From contig JAQBRS010000005.1 in NCBI GenBank assembly GCA_028286395.1, forward strand, positions 231,725-295,724: a stretch of 64,000 nt of DNA, given 5' to 3'. Positions 46,207 to 55,583 of this stretch are shown here, one piece after another (within the stretch, counting starts at the first letter, position 1; the number at the start of each line of letters is the position of its first letter). The notes below the pieces were generated by a model, which saw nothing but the letters and a program-made list of their open reading frames with translations, was not told the DNA's origin and ran no database searches. This DNA is from Candidatus Saccharimonadota bacterium (GTDB taxonomy: Bacteria; Patescibacteriota; Saccharimonadia; Saccharimonadales; Saccharimonadaceae). Position numbers and translations under genes: made by a program.

Positions 46207-47253
46207 ATGGCTATTGTGAGCAAACTTGCGGTTCAAAACGTTCGCTCACACGGACAGTATGAAGTTGATCTCGTTCCTGGCGTGACAGTAATCACAGGCC
46301 CTAATGGAAGTGGTAAAACGACACTCCTTGAATCAATCTACCTTGCGCTTCAAGGGACGTCATTTAAAGGGAATGACAGTGATATGCTTCAGTCTGACGG
46401 CCCCTGGTGGAAAATAGACCTCTTACTGGATGGACAAGATAAACGAACGGTAAAATTTGATCCGTCGAAAACAACGAGTCGAAAACAATTTGTCGTCGAC
46501 GGAAAAACGACTGCACGTCTGGCTCCAAAAAATAAGTACCCGGTTGTTTTATTTGAACCAGAAGACCTCCGACTCCTTAATGGATCCCCTGCTCGTCGTC
46601 GTCAATTCATAGATCGCTTTATTGCGCAGTTAAACCCGCTGTACGGTGTGTCGCTTCGTAAATATGAACGTGCACTCAAGCAACGAAACAATCTTCTGAA
46701 ACGTTTTAACACGCCGTCTGATCAATTGTTTGCATGGGACATTTCTTTGGCTGAACACGGCTCGTATATTATCGAACAACGGATCGCTTTCATTGAAAAA
46801 ATTAATAGCCAGTTAAATGATGCCTACGATGAGATTGCTGATAGGCATGATGATGTATCGGTTCACTACTCCCACACGTTTGTGGGGGATATAAAACAAA
46901 AACTTCTTAACGAATTAGAAGCGCATGTCGAAAGAGATAAGATGCTCGGCAATACTTCGGTCGGGCCACACCGTCATGACGTGATGTTTGTATTCAACGA
47001 CTCCCCCGCTCTGTCAATCGCATCACGCGGAGAAGTCCGAACGATTGTTCTGGCATTGAAGTTTCTGGAAGTCGATATCATTGAACAGCTATCAGGACTA
47101 AAGCCACTCATTCTACTAGATGATGTCTTTTCGGAACTTGACCTTGCTCGTCAAAAATCACTCAGTGATCGAACACGAGAACATCAGATTGTGATGACGA
47201 GCACGCACGTTTTATCGGATAGTACGCAGTATCACCACGTTGCGCTGAACTAA
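46207..47253 (+). CDS. recF: DNA repair protein RecF
   Basis: 348 aa, usual length. Walker A is GPNGSGKT at 31-38. The RecF-specific KYPVVLFEPEDL and GSPARRRQFIDRF segments are present, the ABC signature region reads SRGEVRT, and Walker B is PLILLDDVFSELD. It helps load RecA at gaps. It starts 3 nt after dnaN and completes the dnaA-dnaN-recF block; its stop overlaps a convergent gene by 4 nt. Confidence 0.96.
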   Translation: MAIVSKLAVQNVRSHGQYEVDLVPGVTVITGPNGSGKTTLLESIYLALQGTSFKGNDSDMLQSDGPWWKIDLLLDGQDKRTVKFDPSKTTSRKQFVVDGKTTARLAPKNKYPVVLFEPEDLRLLNGSPARRRQFIDRFIAQLNPLYGVSLRKYERALKQRNNLLKRFNTPSDQLFAWDISLAEHGSYIIEQRIAFIEKINSQLNDAYDEIADRHDDVSVHYSHTFVGDIKQKLLNELEAHVERDKMLGNTSVGPHRHDVMFVFNDSPALSIASRGEVRTIVLALKFLEVDIIEQLSGLKPLILLDDVFSELDLARQKSLSDRTREHQIVMTSTHVLSDSTQYHHVALN

Positions 47254-47777
47254 TCAGCACCCATAATGGTGAGGCCACTATCAAACGTTCCACCGAACTT
47301 ATTCGAAGGATCGGTAATGACGACTTGGGTTTCCCCGGTGTTTTTTGCGGTAATAGTAATGGGAAGAATATCGTCTGACTGCCCCAAGCGAATAGTTGTC
47401 GAGGTAACACCATCTGCTGTCGTTAATCCTTGAGGACGAACCGTAATGGTCGCATATTTATTATTTAACCGTGCAGCTGAGAATGTATTGAGCTGATCTT
47501 TGACGAAGTTAATTTGTTCATCGAGTGCACCAGCATTAATAATTGCCTCAAGCCCTAAAACAGTAACGGGTTGTGTTTCAACAGTTTGATTACCAAGATT
47601 TGGGTCGACTGTAATTTGATCGCCGGTATCTTTATCAACCGTTAGTTGTACGGCCGACTTTAAGTACGCTTCTTTTTGATCATTCTTAACCGACACCGCT
47701 TTAACGATAGCAAGAACAATAAGGATGATGATAAGAACTACTATAGCTACTGCAATAACAACTCTTCGCCTATTCAT
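47250..47777 (-). CDS. Small membrane-anchored protein at the end of the secretion operon
   Basis: 175 aa. After MNRRR a single membrane segment (about 6-28) is followed by an outer domain rich in Thr, Val and Asp with no cysteine and no known motif. It starts 2 nt after the stop of the lysozyme/C39 gene, so it is the last gene of the leftward type IV secretion operon. By position it may be a VirB8-like or VirB9-like small component, but nothing in the sequence proves this. Confidence 0.7.
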   Translation of the reverse strand: MNRRRVVIAVAIVVLIIILIVLAIVKAVSVKNDQKEAYLKSAVQLTVDKDTGDQITVDPNLGNQTVETQPVTVLGLEAIINAGALDEQINFVKDQLNTFSAARLNNKYATITVRPQGLTTADGVTSTTIRLGQSDDILPITITAKNTGETQVVITDPSNKFGGTFDSGLTIMGAD

Positions 47778-47779
47778 GA

Positions 47780-48910
47780 TTAAATACTTGCCCCCTTGCT
47801 GATAATAAAGGTTGATCCACGACCCGCTTCAACTGTCTGCGGTGAATAAACGTCAGCGGCATTTCGATAAGGGTCGGCAATAATAATCTGTCCATCAGGT
47901 GTCACTCCTCGCATCACGACGACATGTCCCCCGCTTGTAAATGGTGCGGCGCCTTGCCCACCCATGTAAACGAGCTTTCCTTCCTTAACTGCCTGGATCG
48001 CAACATCAAATGGTTGTGAAGAAATATCAGTGTAGGTTATACCCCACTTCGTAGCCGCTGCTTGAAGAAGCGGTACGTGTTTTGTTCCTCCCGAGAACGC
48101 AGAGCCATTAGCCGCACCGAGGTCCGCCGTCTGAACTGGCGTTACTGTTTTGTCAGCGAGCGTTGCGACGATCATTGCAAGAGATGTCGGTCCACACCCC
48201 GCGTACTTAATAGCACCGGCATCACCGTAGATATGATCACCCCACTTTGGGTCCTTCTGTGAATAGTAGACGAAGCCACCCGCACCCGCTTGCGTACACG
48301 CTCCTGTTCCTGTTGATGTTGTCGAGCCATATTGCGTATACACGTCCGCTGCATACTTTGCACGACTGCCCGCTTCACCCGATCCATATCGTTCAAAGGT
48401 TTGCCCAAAGACTAACGCTAATGCACCCGCATCAGTCGAAGTTGACGACGTAAGAGCGGTATATGCGCCCTTCTCGGCACCTTGTAGCTCACTCCATAAG
48501 AAGTTTAACTGAACCTGTAACTCCTTACTTGGGTCAGTTGCCCCGCTGGTGTAATAAGGGTCTTTTAATAGATTAGCTTTTCGTCCACCAAGCCACTGAG
48601 CAATACCGTAGGCACCAATTGAGTTAAGTGCCTTGGGGTTAAGTCCGGACTCTTGTTTCAAGTTACCTATAATCGCAGATGCTTGAAGTGCAGTTAATCC
48701 CTTTGAGACAAAGAAGTTATATGCATTTCCAATATTATCGCCCGTCGTCGCAACAGATGTCGTACTACAACTTGTGTCATCCGGGTTATAGAACAAAATG
48801 TTATTTCCACTATAGAAAACTTGATCAACAGCAAAAGCCCTCCCCGCCGAAATACCAAACGAAGTAATTGCGAGCGCAACCATGAATAGGGAGAGAATTC
48901 GTTTCTTCAT
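47780..48910 (-). CDS. Secreted cell-wall hydrolase: phage-tail-lysozyme-like and C39-like peptidase domains
   Basis: 376 aa. The ATG at 48910 overlaps the upstream TGA by one base. A signal peptide (1-27, ending near AFA) precedes a lysozyme-like domain (about 55-190): AYNFFVSKGLTALQASAIIG, NLKQESGLNP and GAYGIAQWLGGRK match the phage-tail lysozyme family. A C39-like cysteine peptidase domain (about 215-376) has the Cys in YAGCGPTSLAM and His in GGHVVVMRG. Such two-domain enzymes act as VirB1-type factors opening peptidoglycan for the secretion machine. It is cotranscribed with VirB4. Confidence 0.9.
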   Translation of the reverse strand: MKKRILSLFMVALAITSFGISAGRAFAVDQVFYSGNNILFYNPDDTSCSTTSVATTGDNIGNAYNFFVSKGLTALQASAIIGNLKQESGLNPKALNSIGAYGIAQWLGGRKANLLKDPYYTSGATDPSKELQVQLNFLWSELQGAEKGAYTALTSSTSTDAGALALVFGQTFERYGSGEAGSRAKYAADVYTQYGSTTSTGTGACTQAGAGGFVYYSQKDPKWGDHIYGDAGAIKYAGCGPTSLAMIVATLADKTVTPVQTADLGAANGSAFSGGTKHVPLLQAAATKWGITYTDISSQPFDVAIQAVKEGKLVYMGGQGAAPFTSGGHVVVMRGVTPDGQIIIADPYRNAADVYSPQTVEAGRGSTFIISKGASI

Positions 48911-51840
48911 CACTTACCTACATAATCCAAGTTAGGGTCGGAGGACGGTTGGACATCGATATGAAGGTGGGTACAGAAGTCATTGAAAGTAATCACGCCT
49001 TTCGGAAGGGCTGGCGTCGTGCCACATTCACTTTGTCCAAGACTCGAATGCCCTCCTTGTACCGCAGCCGCAGCCAATACCGGAAGTATAAGATTGATCG
49101 TACTGATCGCAATCGCATCGCGTCCCCTTGTGGCAACCCCGTTGATAACCGCGATATCAATTGCGCTTCCGTTTCCTGCATAGTGACGACTCGAGGTAGA
49201 CGAGGCTCCATTAGCGGTACTCTTCGTACAGTTACGGTTGATGTCGCTAATCTTGATCGGGTATTTGTCGGTGATCGTGTCGATAACGCGAAGGATATTG
49301 ATATTAATTCCACACGGCAATGCGTTTGGATCGGTCTTTCCGCTGGCGATATCCTCTAGTTTTGGTTGGACATTTCCAAGGTAGGTGACTTTATTCTTTG
49401 CAACGATTTTCGCGGCCAAGGCCTTTTTATCAGTAATATCACTGCTTGTTGAGGCTGTTCCCGAGTCAGCAACGTCTGTTCCGTCCATTTCTGATTGGAC
49501 ACGAGTATCAAGATAATTGAGGTATTTGTTAGCATTACTGTCATCGATAATACAATCTTTTGCGCCCTGAGCATCGAACCCAGTTGTATCGGTCGTGTTA
49601 TAGCCTGGTGAGTTCGTATTATCGATACATTTGCTGATGAAGTCGAGATACTGTTGAGTCGGGACCTGTGTATCGGGAGTGAGATCACCAGAAGCGATGA
49701 GCTCATCAACAACTTGGGTAGGGTCTTTATTGAGATAGCGAAGCGGAATTCCACGAACAACGTTACAGAAAGGATCGGTTGCATAGCCTGCGTCAGCAGC
49801 ATCTTGATCCTGACAGACATTAACTGAATCGGTGTATTGCTGATCCGTGAGCGCACTCGACTTCGGCATAATGCTACCAAATGACGTTGAAAGAAGAGAG
49901 CCGAATGATGATATGAAGGTACTTCCGTCATTAATAGATCCGGCAATGGGGAGGATCTTTGAAACGATACTTCCCAGGAATGTATACTGATTGGTTGGGT
50001 CGAATGGACTAAGCGCGACTGCATCTGCTTGTCCGTATGATACGGCAACTTTTTGGTTCTGCGAAAGATATTCGGCTGCATCGGCTTTATTCATTAAGCC
50101 ATTTCCGTTTAAGCCAGCCACAGAGTCGCTAAGTATCTTTCCACCACCTCCGGCAATAGCGTCGACAGAGGCTTCACCAGAAATATCGGCCGTACTTGTT
50201 CCGGCGATCATATCGCTGAGCAGTGCAGGAAGAAGTGATAATCCAACGCCGACAACAATTCCAACCGCGGCTTTTGCAACCTCAAGACCCACGTTGGCAC
50301 CAGGGACAAAGAGTGCGGCCACGCCGGCCACTAATGAAACACCACCAACGATTGGGTTCGCAAGGACACCACAAGTATTTCGCGCAGTCTGTCGCCCACC
50401 AAGAGCCCCCTCAACGGTATTTGAGAAATTAATAAGATCACCAGTGAACCCACCCCCAGCAAGGAAGCGGTTAGATATATTCATACTCCTTGTAGAGGCG
50501 GTCGTATCTCCATACGCGGCATACTTAAACCCGAACGAGTCGGTCCCGGCTCCGCTTAAGATGTTCCCTTTTGCATCTTTAGTGACTTGGGTCAGGGTTG
50601 ATCCCAAGAATGCTGCCGTAGCTGGTTTTAGTCCACCAGTCGCCTTTATTTCATCGGCCGCGTTCCAGAATACGATCGCATAACGCGCAAGCTGCACGGC
50701 ACGAATCGTTTTTGCGGCGTATCCGACGGCATTTATAGCACCGTAGGCTTGACAGTAGTAGTCAACAACACCGGTAAGCTTAATAGCAGCTGCGCCAGCT
50801 TCTAGTGGTGCACCGTCGAGAAGCGCGCTTACTTTTTTGCCTGCATTTCCGCTTGTGCCGTCCTCTTGAATACCTCCGGCCGTCGCATTAAATGTGTCTG
50901 CCTTGCCTTGAGCACACTGTGCGTTACATCCCCCGTTGCCATTTTCGTCGGCTGGTTCCTCAAAATCTGCGGCCACTTTTGTTGTGATGTTTGCTTCACC
51001 ATTTTTTGCAACGGAATTAAGCTTCTTCATGCGCTCTTCGTCCGTAGTACCCTCAAGGTCCGGTGGCTTCTTTGAGATACCAAGGAAGGATGCTGCTTTC
51101 GACCACGCTTTACCGGCTAATCCTGCGTACTGAGGATTGTAGGCCTTCTTTAGTGCTGCTTTAAACTCTGGATCAGCCTGCGAGAGGCTGGCAAATTTAC
51201 TGGCGGTAACTGTTTCGCCTTTCCACTTATACCCTGTTGGTTTTGTTCTTGTTCCCGCATTAGGCTCAGCTGGCTCGACATCTATACCCGCATCCCTGAA
51301 GTTTTTAACCTGTGCGTCGGACATTGTTGAGAACTTACATTTAATTGTGACAACTGACCCACAAAGGCCGGTAGTTGCTCCATTAATTTTTGTACTTAGT
51401 AATTTATTTGTTCGCGCGTCCATACTCGTAAGTTGCGTGTCAAACTTCTCTACCATGATTTCCTTCATGTGGACGATTAAAAGACTTGGCGAAAGAAGCG
51501 CCGAGAAACCAAGCCCCGTTCCAAAGACGAGTCCGATAAGTGCACCAATCGCACCCTTACGTTTAAAGAAGCTTTTGGCGGTTACTTTTGACTTCTTTTG
51601 TCCTTCAGGTGACGGTTTATAAAATCCACTTGCACCATCCGCGGGAGCCTCTTCTGCGTTGCGAACAGCATCGGCTGAATCATGATTCGCTGGGTCATTT
51701 GCGAATGACTCTAGTTGATCAATACCAGCGCCAGTATATCCAGCCCCCATGCCTTCACGGTATGATTGCTCGCCAGGATTGTAAGCACTATCCTGCTCTT
51801 CTTTATTATCATTCGGCAGTGTTGTTTTAGGAGACGCCAT
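48910..51840 (-). CDS. Very large secretion-associated membrane protein with C-terminal M15-peptidase-like domain
   Basis: 976 aa. A polar N-terminal tail (about 1-95), a membrane segment (about 97-125), a long extracellular region with several Cys, a second hydrophobic stretch (about 490-540), and a C-terminal domain (about 850-976) with SRHYAGNGSAID and HLHIDV. These resemble the zinc ligands of M15 D-Ala-D-Ala carboxypeptidases (SxHxxGxAxD and HxH), though the first motif has two or three extra residues. A TATAAT box lies 11 nt before the ATG, so it can be transcribed apart from virB4. Probable wall-remodelling component; zinc binding is inferred. Confidence 0.75.
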   Translation of the reverse strand: MASPKTTLPNDNKEEQDSAYNPGEQSYREGMGAGYTGAGIDQLESFANDPANHDSADAVRNAEEAPADGASGFYKPSPEGQKKSKVTAKSFFKRKGAIGALIGLVFGTGLGFSALLSPSLLIVHMKEIMVEKFDTQLTSMDARTNKLLSTKINGATTGLCGSVVTIKCKFSTMSDAQVKNFRDAGIDVEPAEPNAGTRTKPTGYKWKGETVTASKFASLSQADPEFKAALKKAYNPQYAGLAGKAWSKAASFLGISKKPPDLEGTTDEERMKKLNSVAKNGEANITTKVAADFEEPADENGNGGCNAQCAQGKADTFNATAGGIQEDGTSGNAGKKVSALLDGAPLEAGAAAIKLTGVVDYYCQAYGAINAVGYAAKTIRAVQLARYAIVFWNAADEIKATGGLKPATAAFLGSTLTQVTKDAKGNILSGAGTDSFGFKYAAYGDTTASTRSMNISNRFLAGGGFTGDLINFSNTVEGALGGRQTARNTCGVLANPIVGGVSLVAGVAALFVPGANVGLEVAKAAVGIVVGVGLSLLPALLSDMIAGTSTADISGEASVDAIAGGGGKILSDSVAGLNGNGLMNKADAAEYLSQNQKVAVSYGQADAVALSPFDPTNQYTFLGSIVSKILPIAGSINDGSTFISSFGSLLSTSFGSIMPKSSALTDQQYTDSVNVCQDQDAADAGYATDPFCNVVRGIPLRYLNKDPTQVVDELIASGDLTPDTQVPTQQYLDFISKCIDNTNSPGYNTTDTTGFDAQGAKDCIIDDSNANKYLNYLDTRVQSEMDGTDVADSGTASTSSDITDKKALAAKIVAKNKVTYLGNVQPKLEDIASGKTDPNALPCGININILRVIDTITDKYPIKISDINRNCTKSTANGASSTSSRHYAGNGSAIDIAVINGVATRGRDAIAISTINLILPVLAAAAVQGGHSSLGQSECGTTPALPKGVITFNDFCTHLHIDVQPSSDPNLDYVGK

Positions 51841-51851
51841 AACTGCTACCC

Positions 51852-51857
51852 ATTATA
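51852..51857 (-). promoter_or_regulatory. -10 box TATAAT inside the secretion operon
   Basis: A perfect minus-strand TATAAT ends 11 nt before the ATG at 51840, placed in the 19-nt gap after virB4. Confidence 0.55.
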
Positions 51858-51859
51858 CC

Positions 51860-53704
51860 CTAAACGGTAGGTGTTTGGGGTGCCTCTCTTCCCTGTTGGG
51901 AAGCTTGGGGATTAGTGGTAATAAGCTGTTGTTCTGTTTGGCTTGCCTGGATATTAATATGAACGTGACTTTGTCCCGCAAAGAACAGACCCTGTCCGAT
52001 TGGGAAGTTTGCAAGACGCTTCTTCTCTTCCTCGGTCAGTTTAAAGACGTCAGACAACACGTCGACAGCACTCGAAGACTGCTTCAATAGAAGTTGCATT
52101 GAGCTGTTGGCGACAATGGCACGGCCCATTTTGCTTCCCATAAAGTCTTCAACGTCTTGAGTGATCGTCGTCAAGCCGAGGAAGTATTTACGTGCGCGCT
52201 TTGCAAGGCTAAACAAGAAGTTAGCTGAGTCGTCATATTTCATTAATTGCCACGCCTCATCAACGATGAGCATGCGTTTTTTACGCTCAGTACGAGTAAT
52301 GTTCCATATGTGGCTCAGGACAATATACATAGCAACTGGGCGAAGCTCGTCCTCAAGGTCACGAATATTAAAGACGACCATTGGGTTATTAATATCGATG
52401 TTTGATTGTTGGCTAAAGATACCCGCGAATGTACCTGTGGTGTATTTACGAAGTCGTTGCGCCAGTTGCGGCCCAGTATTTCCCATATGAAGGAGTGTGT
52501 CATAAAGGTCGCTAATAACAGGTGGTGGTGAGTTATGTGTCAAAGGATCGCTGGTGATGCCAACACGGGCATAAGTATCGATCAGCGCTTGATCAAGATC
52601 AGCCTCTTCAACGGGGTTTAGTGCTGCCATTGTTGTTCCGTTAGCCGCAACCTGCGTACCACCAAGCATTAAACGGAAGAGTCCATGAAGTGTGACAAGG
52701 TTTGCACGTAAGGCGTCTTCGGCCTCATCACTATCTATGACTCGAGGGAGATCAAATGGATTAATACGCGTGGCCGAATTAAGGCTTAGGCGAACGTAAC
52801 TTCCCCCGACCGCTTCAGCGAGTTTCTGATATTCATTTTCTGGGTCGATAATAATCACTTCAGTCCCAAGCATCATGCTTCGAAGTGCCTCAAGCTTCAC
52901 GGTAAACGATTTACCCGCACCAGATTTTGCAAAGACAACCATATTGGCATTTTCAAGCTTGAATCGGTCAAAGATGACCAGCCCGTTATTGTGCATATTA
53001 ATACCGTAGAGGATTCCGGTATTGTCGGTGAGGTCGGCGCTCGTGAATGGGAAGCTGGTACTAATTGCGCCAGTATTCATGTTTCGACGAATTTGCAGTT
53101 GATCCGACATCTGTGGAATAGTGCTATTGAGTCCCTGTTCTTGTTGAGACGATGCCACCTTACTAAAGACGAGTTGTTGTCCAAATAATGTTTCGATCTT
53201 GTTTTGTACGAAGTTTAATTCGTCCATGCTGTCTGCCCATAATGTTACATACAGACCAAAGCGGAAGAATCGCTCTGCACCAAGTTGAATCTGGTCACGG
53301 AGTTCCTCGGCGTCATTAATAGCCGCTTCGAGTGCTGGGTCACGAGTTTTACCCTTTTCGTTGTTAATTGAAGTACTCGCCTCGAGCTGCGTTACTTTTT
53401 TACGAAGATTGTTAAGGACGACTTGGCTATCAACAGGATAAACGTACATACTGACGTCCAAAACCTCATCGATGTTGATGAGCGTACTAAGCCACCCGGT
53501 GTAGATTTGTCGAGGATAGCCGTAGACATATAGTGTACGACCGTATTTTGTTCCAAGACGGAAGTAAGATGAGTGAATCTCGATACTACTTGGTGCAATC
53601 AAATCACGAAGCGTCGAAACACCCTTTAAGAAGGCTTGCTCTACTTCGGCTTGTTCGCGGGCGCGTTGCTCGGCAGCGACATCAACGGCAGTTTGTTTTG
53701 CCAT
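51860..53704 (-). CDS. virB4: Type IV secretion ATPase VirB4
   Basis: 614 aa. The N-terminal VirB4/CagE-type domain (about 30-215) precedes the ATPase domain with Walker A AKSGAGKS at 259-266, the DPENEY segment and Walker B MLIVDEAWQLM (about 465-475), then GLTTITQDVEDF. VirB4 powers assembly of the secretion channel and pilus at the inner membrane. Its ATG overlaps the TAA of the TraC-like gene (TAATG). Family match is strong; the symbol is used in the general sense. Confidence 0.94.
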   Translation of the reverse strand: MAKQTAVDVAAEQRAREQAEVEQAFLKGVSTLRDLIAPSSIEIHSSYFRLGTKYGRTLYVYGYPRQIYTGWLSTLINIDEVLDVSMYVYPVDSQVVLNNLRKKVTQLEASTSINNEKGKTRDPALEAAINDAEELRDQIQLGAERFFRFGLYVTLWADSMDELNFVQNKIETLFGQQLVFSKVASSQQEQGLNSTIPQMSDQLQIRRNMNTGAISTSFPFTSADLTDNTGILYGINMHNNGLVIFDRFKLENANMVVFAKSGAGKSFTVKLEALRSMMLGTEVIIIDPENEYQKLAEAVGGSYVRLSLNSATRINPFDLPRVIDSDEAEDALRANLVTLHGLFRLMLGGTQVAANGTTMAALNPVEEADLDQALIDTYARVGITSDPLTHNSPPPVISDLYDTLLHMGNTGPQLAQRLRKYTTGTFAGIFSQQSNIDINNPMVVFNIRDLEDELRPVAMYIVLSHIWNITRTERKKRMLIVDEAWQLMKYDDSANFLFSLAKRARKYFLGLTTITQDVEDFMGSKMGRAIVANSSMQLLLKQSSSAVDVLSDVFKLTEEEKKRLANFPIGQGLFFAGQSHVHINIQASQTEQQLITTNPQASQQGREAPQTPTV

Positions 53705-54591
53705 TATTGCGCCACTCCTGGGGCAGGTGCACTTGCAGGACCCGCTTTCTTTGTATAAATACCTGTTGTGTTCTCGAAGTCACCGAGGGGCTGACGAACG
53801 GCTGTGTCTGGGTTGTAGAAGTTGTAATACAATTCACCTAAAGATTTTGTGTCGAGTTGGACACTTTGTACGCCGATTTGGAACATACCCGCAACAACGT
53901 TATCAACGCGGTTCTTGATCTCATCTTTTGCCTTTTGGTAGGTTGCCGTATCGATTCGAGTGACGGTATTGTTTGGCTTCGCAAAGAGTTTTCCGAAGAA
54001 GCCTTTTCCTTGGTCAAGGAGATTAGCTGCATCACCCTTCGGGAAGTACGGAACAACGATATAAAAAGATTTTTCCATGATATTTGCTTCCTGTGAGAGT
54101 GTATCAATGTAATTAATGTAGTCGTCCATCAATACGCCAAGGAGCATGTTGTCCTGTGTGCGACGAGTAGCGACGAGTTTGTCGAGGTATGGCCCAATAT
54201 CAACTCGTTGTGAACGAATCAAAATTTGAACCGGGAAGTTGAGTGAGTTAAGAAAGTTCTGGTAGCTATACTCTACTCCTTCACGTTCACGCTCGCTCAT
54301 AAGATCGAAATTGATTGATTTACATGCGACAACGGCACGCATAGAGCCGTCGATCATAATAACCATATTGTCGCGCACCTCAGATAACTGGAGTGTATTC
54401 TGGGTGGAATTAGGGTTTTTTGGTGCTTGTCGAGTCTGCTGAGCAGTTGTTCCCGAACCCAAATTAGCTGCCTGTTGAGCAATAGGGGCGGCCTGAATCG
54501 GAGCAACGGCAAGACGAGCCTGGGTAACAGGTGTAGGAGCCGGTACGCCAGTAGCGCTAGGCTGATTTAAAAATGGATTATTTGGTGGCAT
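53704..54591 (-). CDS. TraC/VirB4 N-terminal-like secretion protein without ATPase domain
   Basis: 295 aa. A Pro/Ala/Gln-rich N-terminus (about 1-65) leads into a domain (about 68-260) resembling the N-terminal part of TraC/VirB4 proteins: MVIMIDGSMRAVVACKSINF, YSYQNFLNSLNFPVQILIR and FYIVVPYFPKG. No Walker motif is present. It lies directly upstream of the full VirB4 gene with a 1-nt overlap, so the two probably form a complex. It could replace or extend the VirB4 N-terminal domain. Confidence 0.85.
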   Translation of the reverse strand: MPPNNPFLNQPSATGVPAPTPVTQARLAVAPIQAAPIAQQAANLGSGTTAQQTRQAPKNPNSTQNTLQLSEVRDNMVIMIDGSMRAVVACKSINFDLMSEREREGVEYSYQNFLNSLNFPVQILIRSQRVDIGPYLDKLVATRRTQDNMLLGVLMDDYINYIDTLSQEANIMEKSFYIVVPYFPKGDAANLLDQGKGFFGKLFAKPNNTVTRIDTATYQKAKDEIKNRVDNVVAGMFQIGVQSVQLDTKSLGELYYNFYNPDTAVRQPLGDFENTTGIYTKKAGPASAPAPGVAQ

Positions 54592-54625
54592 ACCCTGTAC
54601 TCGCCCACTCCCTTATTAGACTCTG

Positions 54626-55543
54626 TTATCGTAATGAGATCACTACTTCTTGCGACATATCATCTTCCTTTTGTTGAAGACGGTGTGCCTCACTCGCAAG
54701 TGTCTCGATTGATACATCAGAGTTGTTTGCAAGGTTTATTATATCAGCTGACACTGGTTTATCGCTAGTGGTTGTCGCAGTTTGTGGTGCTGGCGGTGGC
54801 ACCGGCGCTGAAGCGGGCTGTGTGGTCATGTGAGACGGGTCATTCATCGGCTGAATAACACTTTGTTGAATATTGGTTGGATACGGATTAAAGATTGGTG
54901 TCGCCTCTGGTTGTATCGGTACAACGAGTGCGGGTGTCGCCACTGTGGGGGCATGCATACGATCAATCGCCTCTTGACGCATACGGTCAGCCTCTTTGCT
55001 TATCATTGTGTTAAACGTTTGTGCAACAGAGTTGTTACCGTCCAAGACGTCCTGCGCGCCTTGCGCCTCAAGAAAGATGTCATTATTAAGGACCGTACTC
55101 GGTGATGCCTGCGCACCAGTTCCGCGAATCGCCCATCCACCGGAGTCAACAATTCCCGCAAGATAACTAAATCGCTGTTCAGCATCGGCCTGTGTAATAT
55201 TCTTTGAACGTTGAACCTCAACGATTTTTGGCACGGTGATCTCAATAAGCGACTCTACCCCATCCGGATCCCAAAGTCGTTTGTGTGGTTTCAGGTAGTA
55301 CGAAATAATCGCAGCAAGATAAATTTCCATTGGCTGGTCTTTACGGAGTGGTAATGCAAGCGCACCAAACAGTAGGATGACTGGAAGCGGGATAATCGCG
55401 AGGCCAATAAATAATTGCGAAAGTCCCCAAGCAGCCGCCCCCGAAAGTGCGACAATAATAAGGTAGATAAATTGTCGGAAACTAAACGGTCCGATTAACT
55501 TGTCATCCGCCTCGACGTCTTGGGGAACTTTATAGGTTGCCAT
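54626..55543 (-). CDS. PrgI-family type IV secretion protein
   Basis: 305 aa. The first about 115 residues match PrgI: KVPQDVEADDKLIGPFSFRQ followed by two membrane helices (about 30-50 and 52-70) and KPHKRLWDPDG. The rest is a Pro/Gln/Thr-rich cytoplasmic tail, much longer than in classical PrgI (about 115 aa). PrgI proteins are the VirB3-like partner of VirB4. Order PrgI, TraC-like, VirB4 is the usual one. Confidence 0.9.
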   Translation of the reverse strand: MATYKVPQDVEADDKLIGPFSFRQFIYLIIVALSGAAAWGLSQLFIGLAIIPLPVILLFGALALPLRKDQPMEIYLAAIISYYLKPHKRLWDPDGVESLIEITVPKIVEVQRSKNITQADAEQRFSYLAGIVDSGGWAIRGTGAQASPSTVLNNDIFLEAQGAQDVLDGNNSVAQTFNTMISKEADRMRQEAIDRMHAPTVATPALVVPIQPEATPIFNPYPTNIQQSVIQPMNDPSHMTTQPASAPVPPPAPQTATTTSDKPVSADIINLANNSDVSIETLASEAHRLQQKEDDMSQEVVISLR

Positions 55544-55583
55544 AGTGGTTATAGTATATCAGCTTGCCGGCGTATCGTGGAGG

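Noticed and set aside
47780..48910. Prophage, because of the phage-tail-lysozyme-like domain
   Set aside because: No capsid, tail, integrase or terminase gene nearby; the gene is cotranscribed with VirB4 and fits a VirB1-type role.
49991..50683. Long 230-codon open frame on the plus strand inside the 976-aa gene
   Set aside because: Antisense to a well-supported gene, no ribosome site, composition as expected for the shadow of the other strand.
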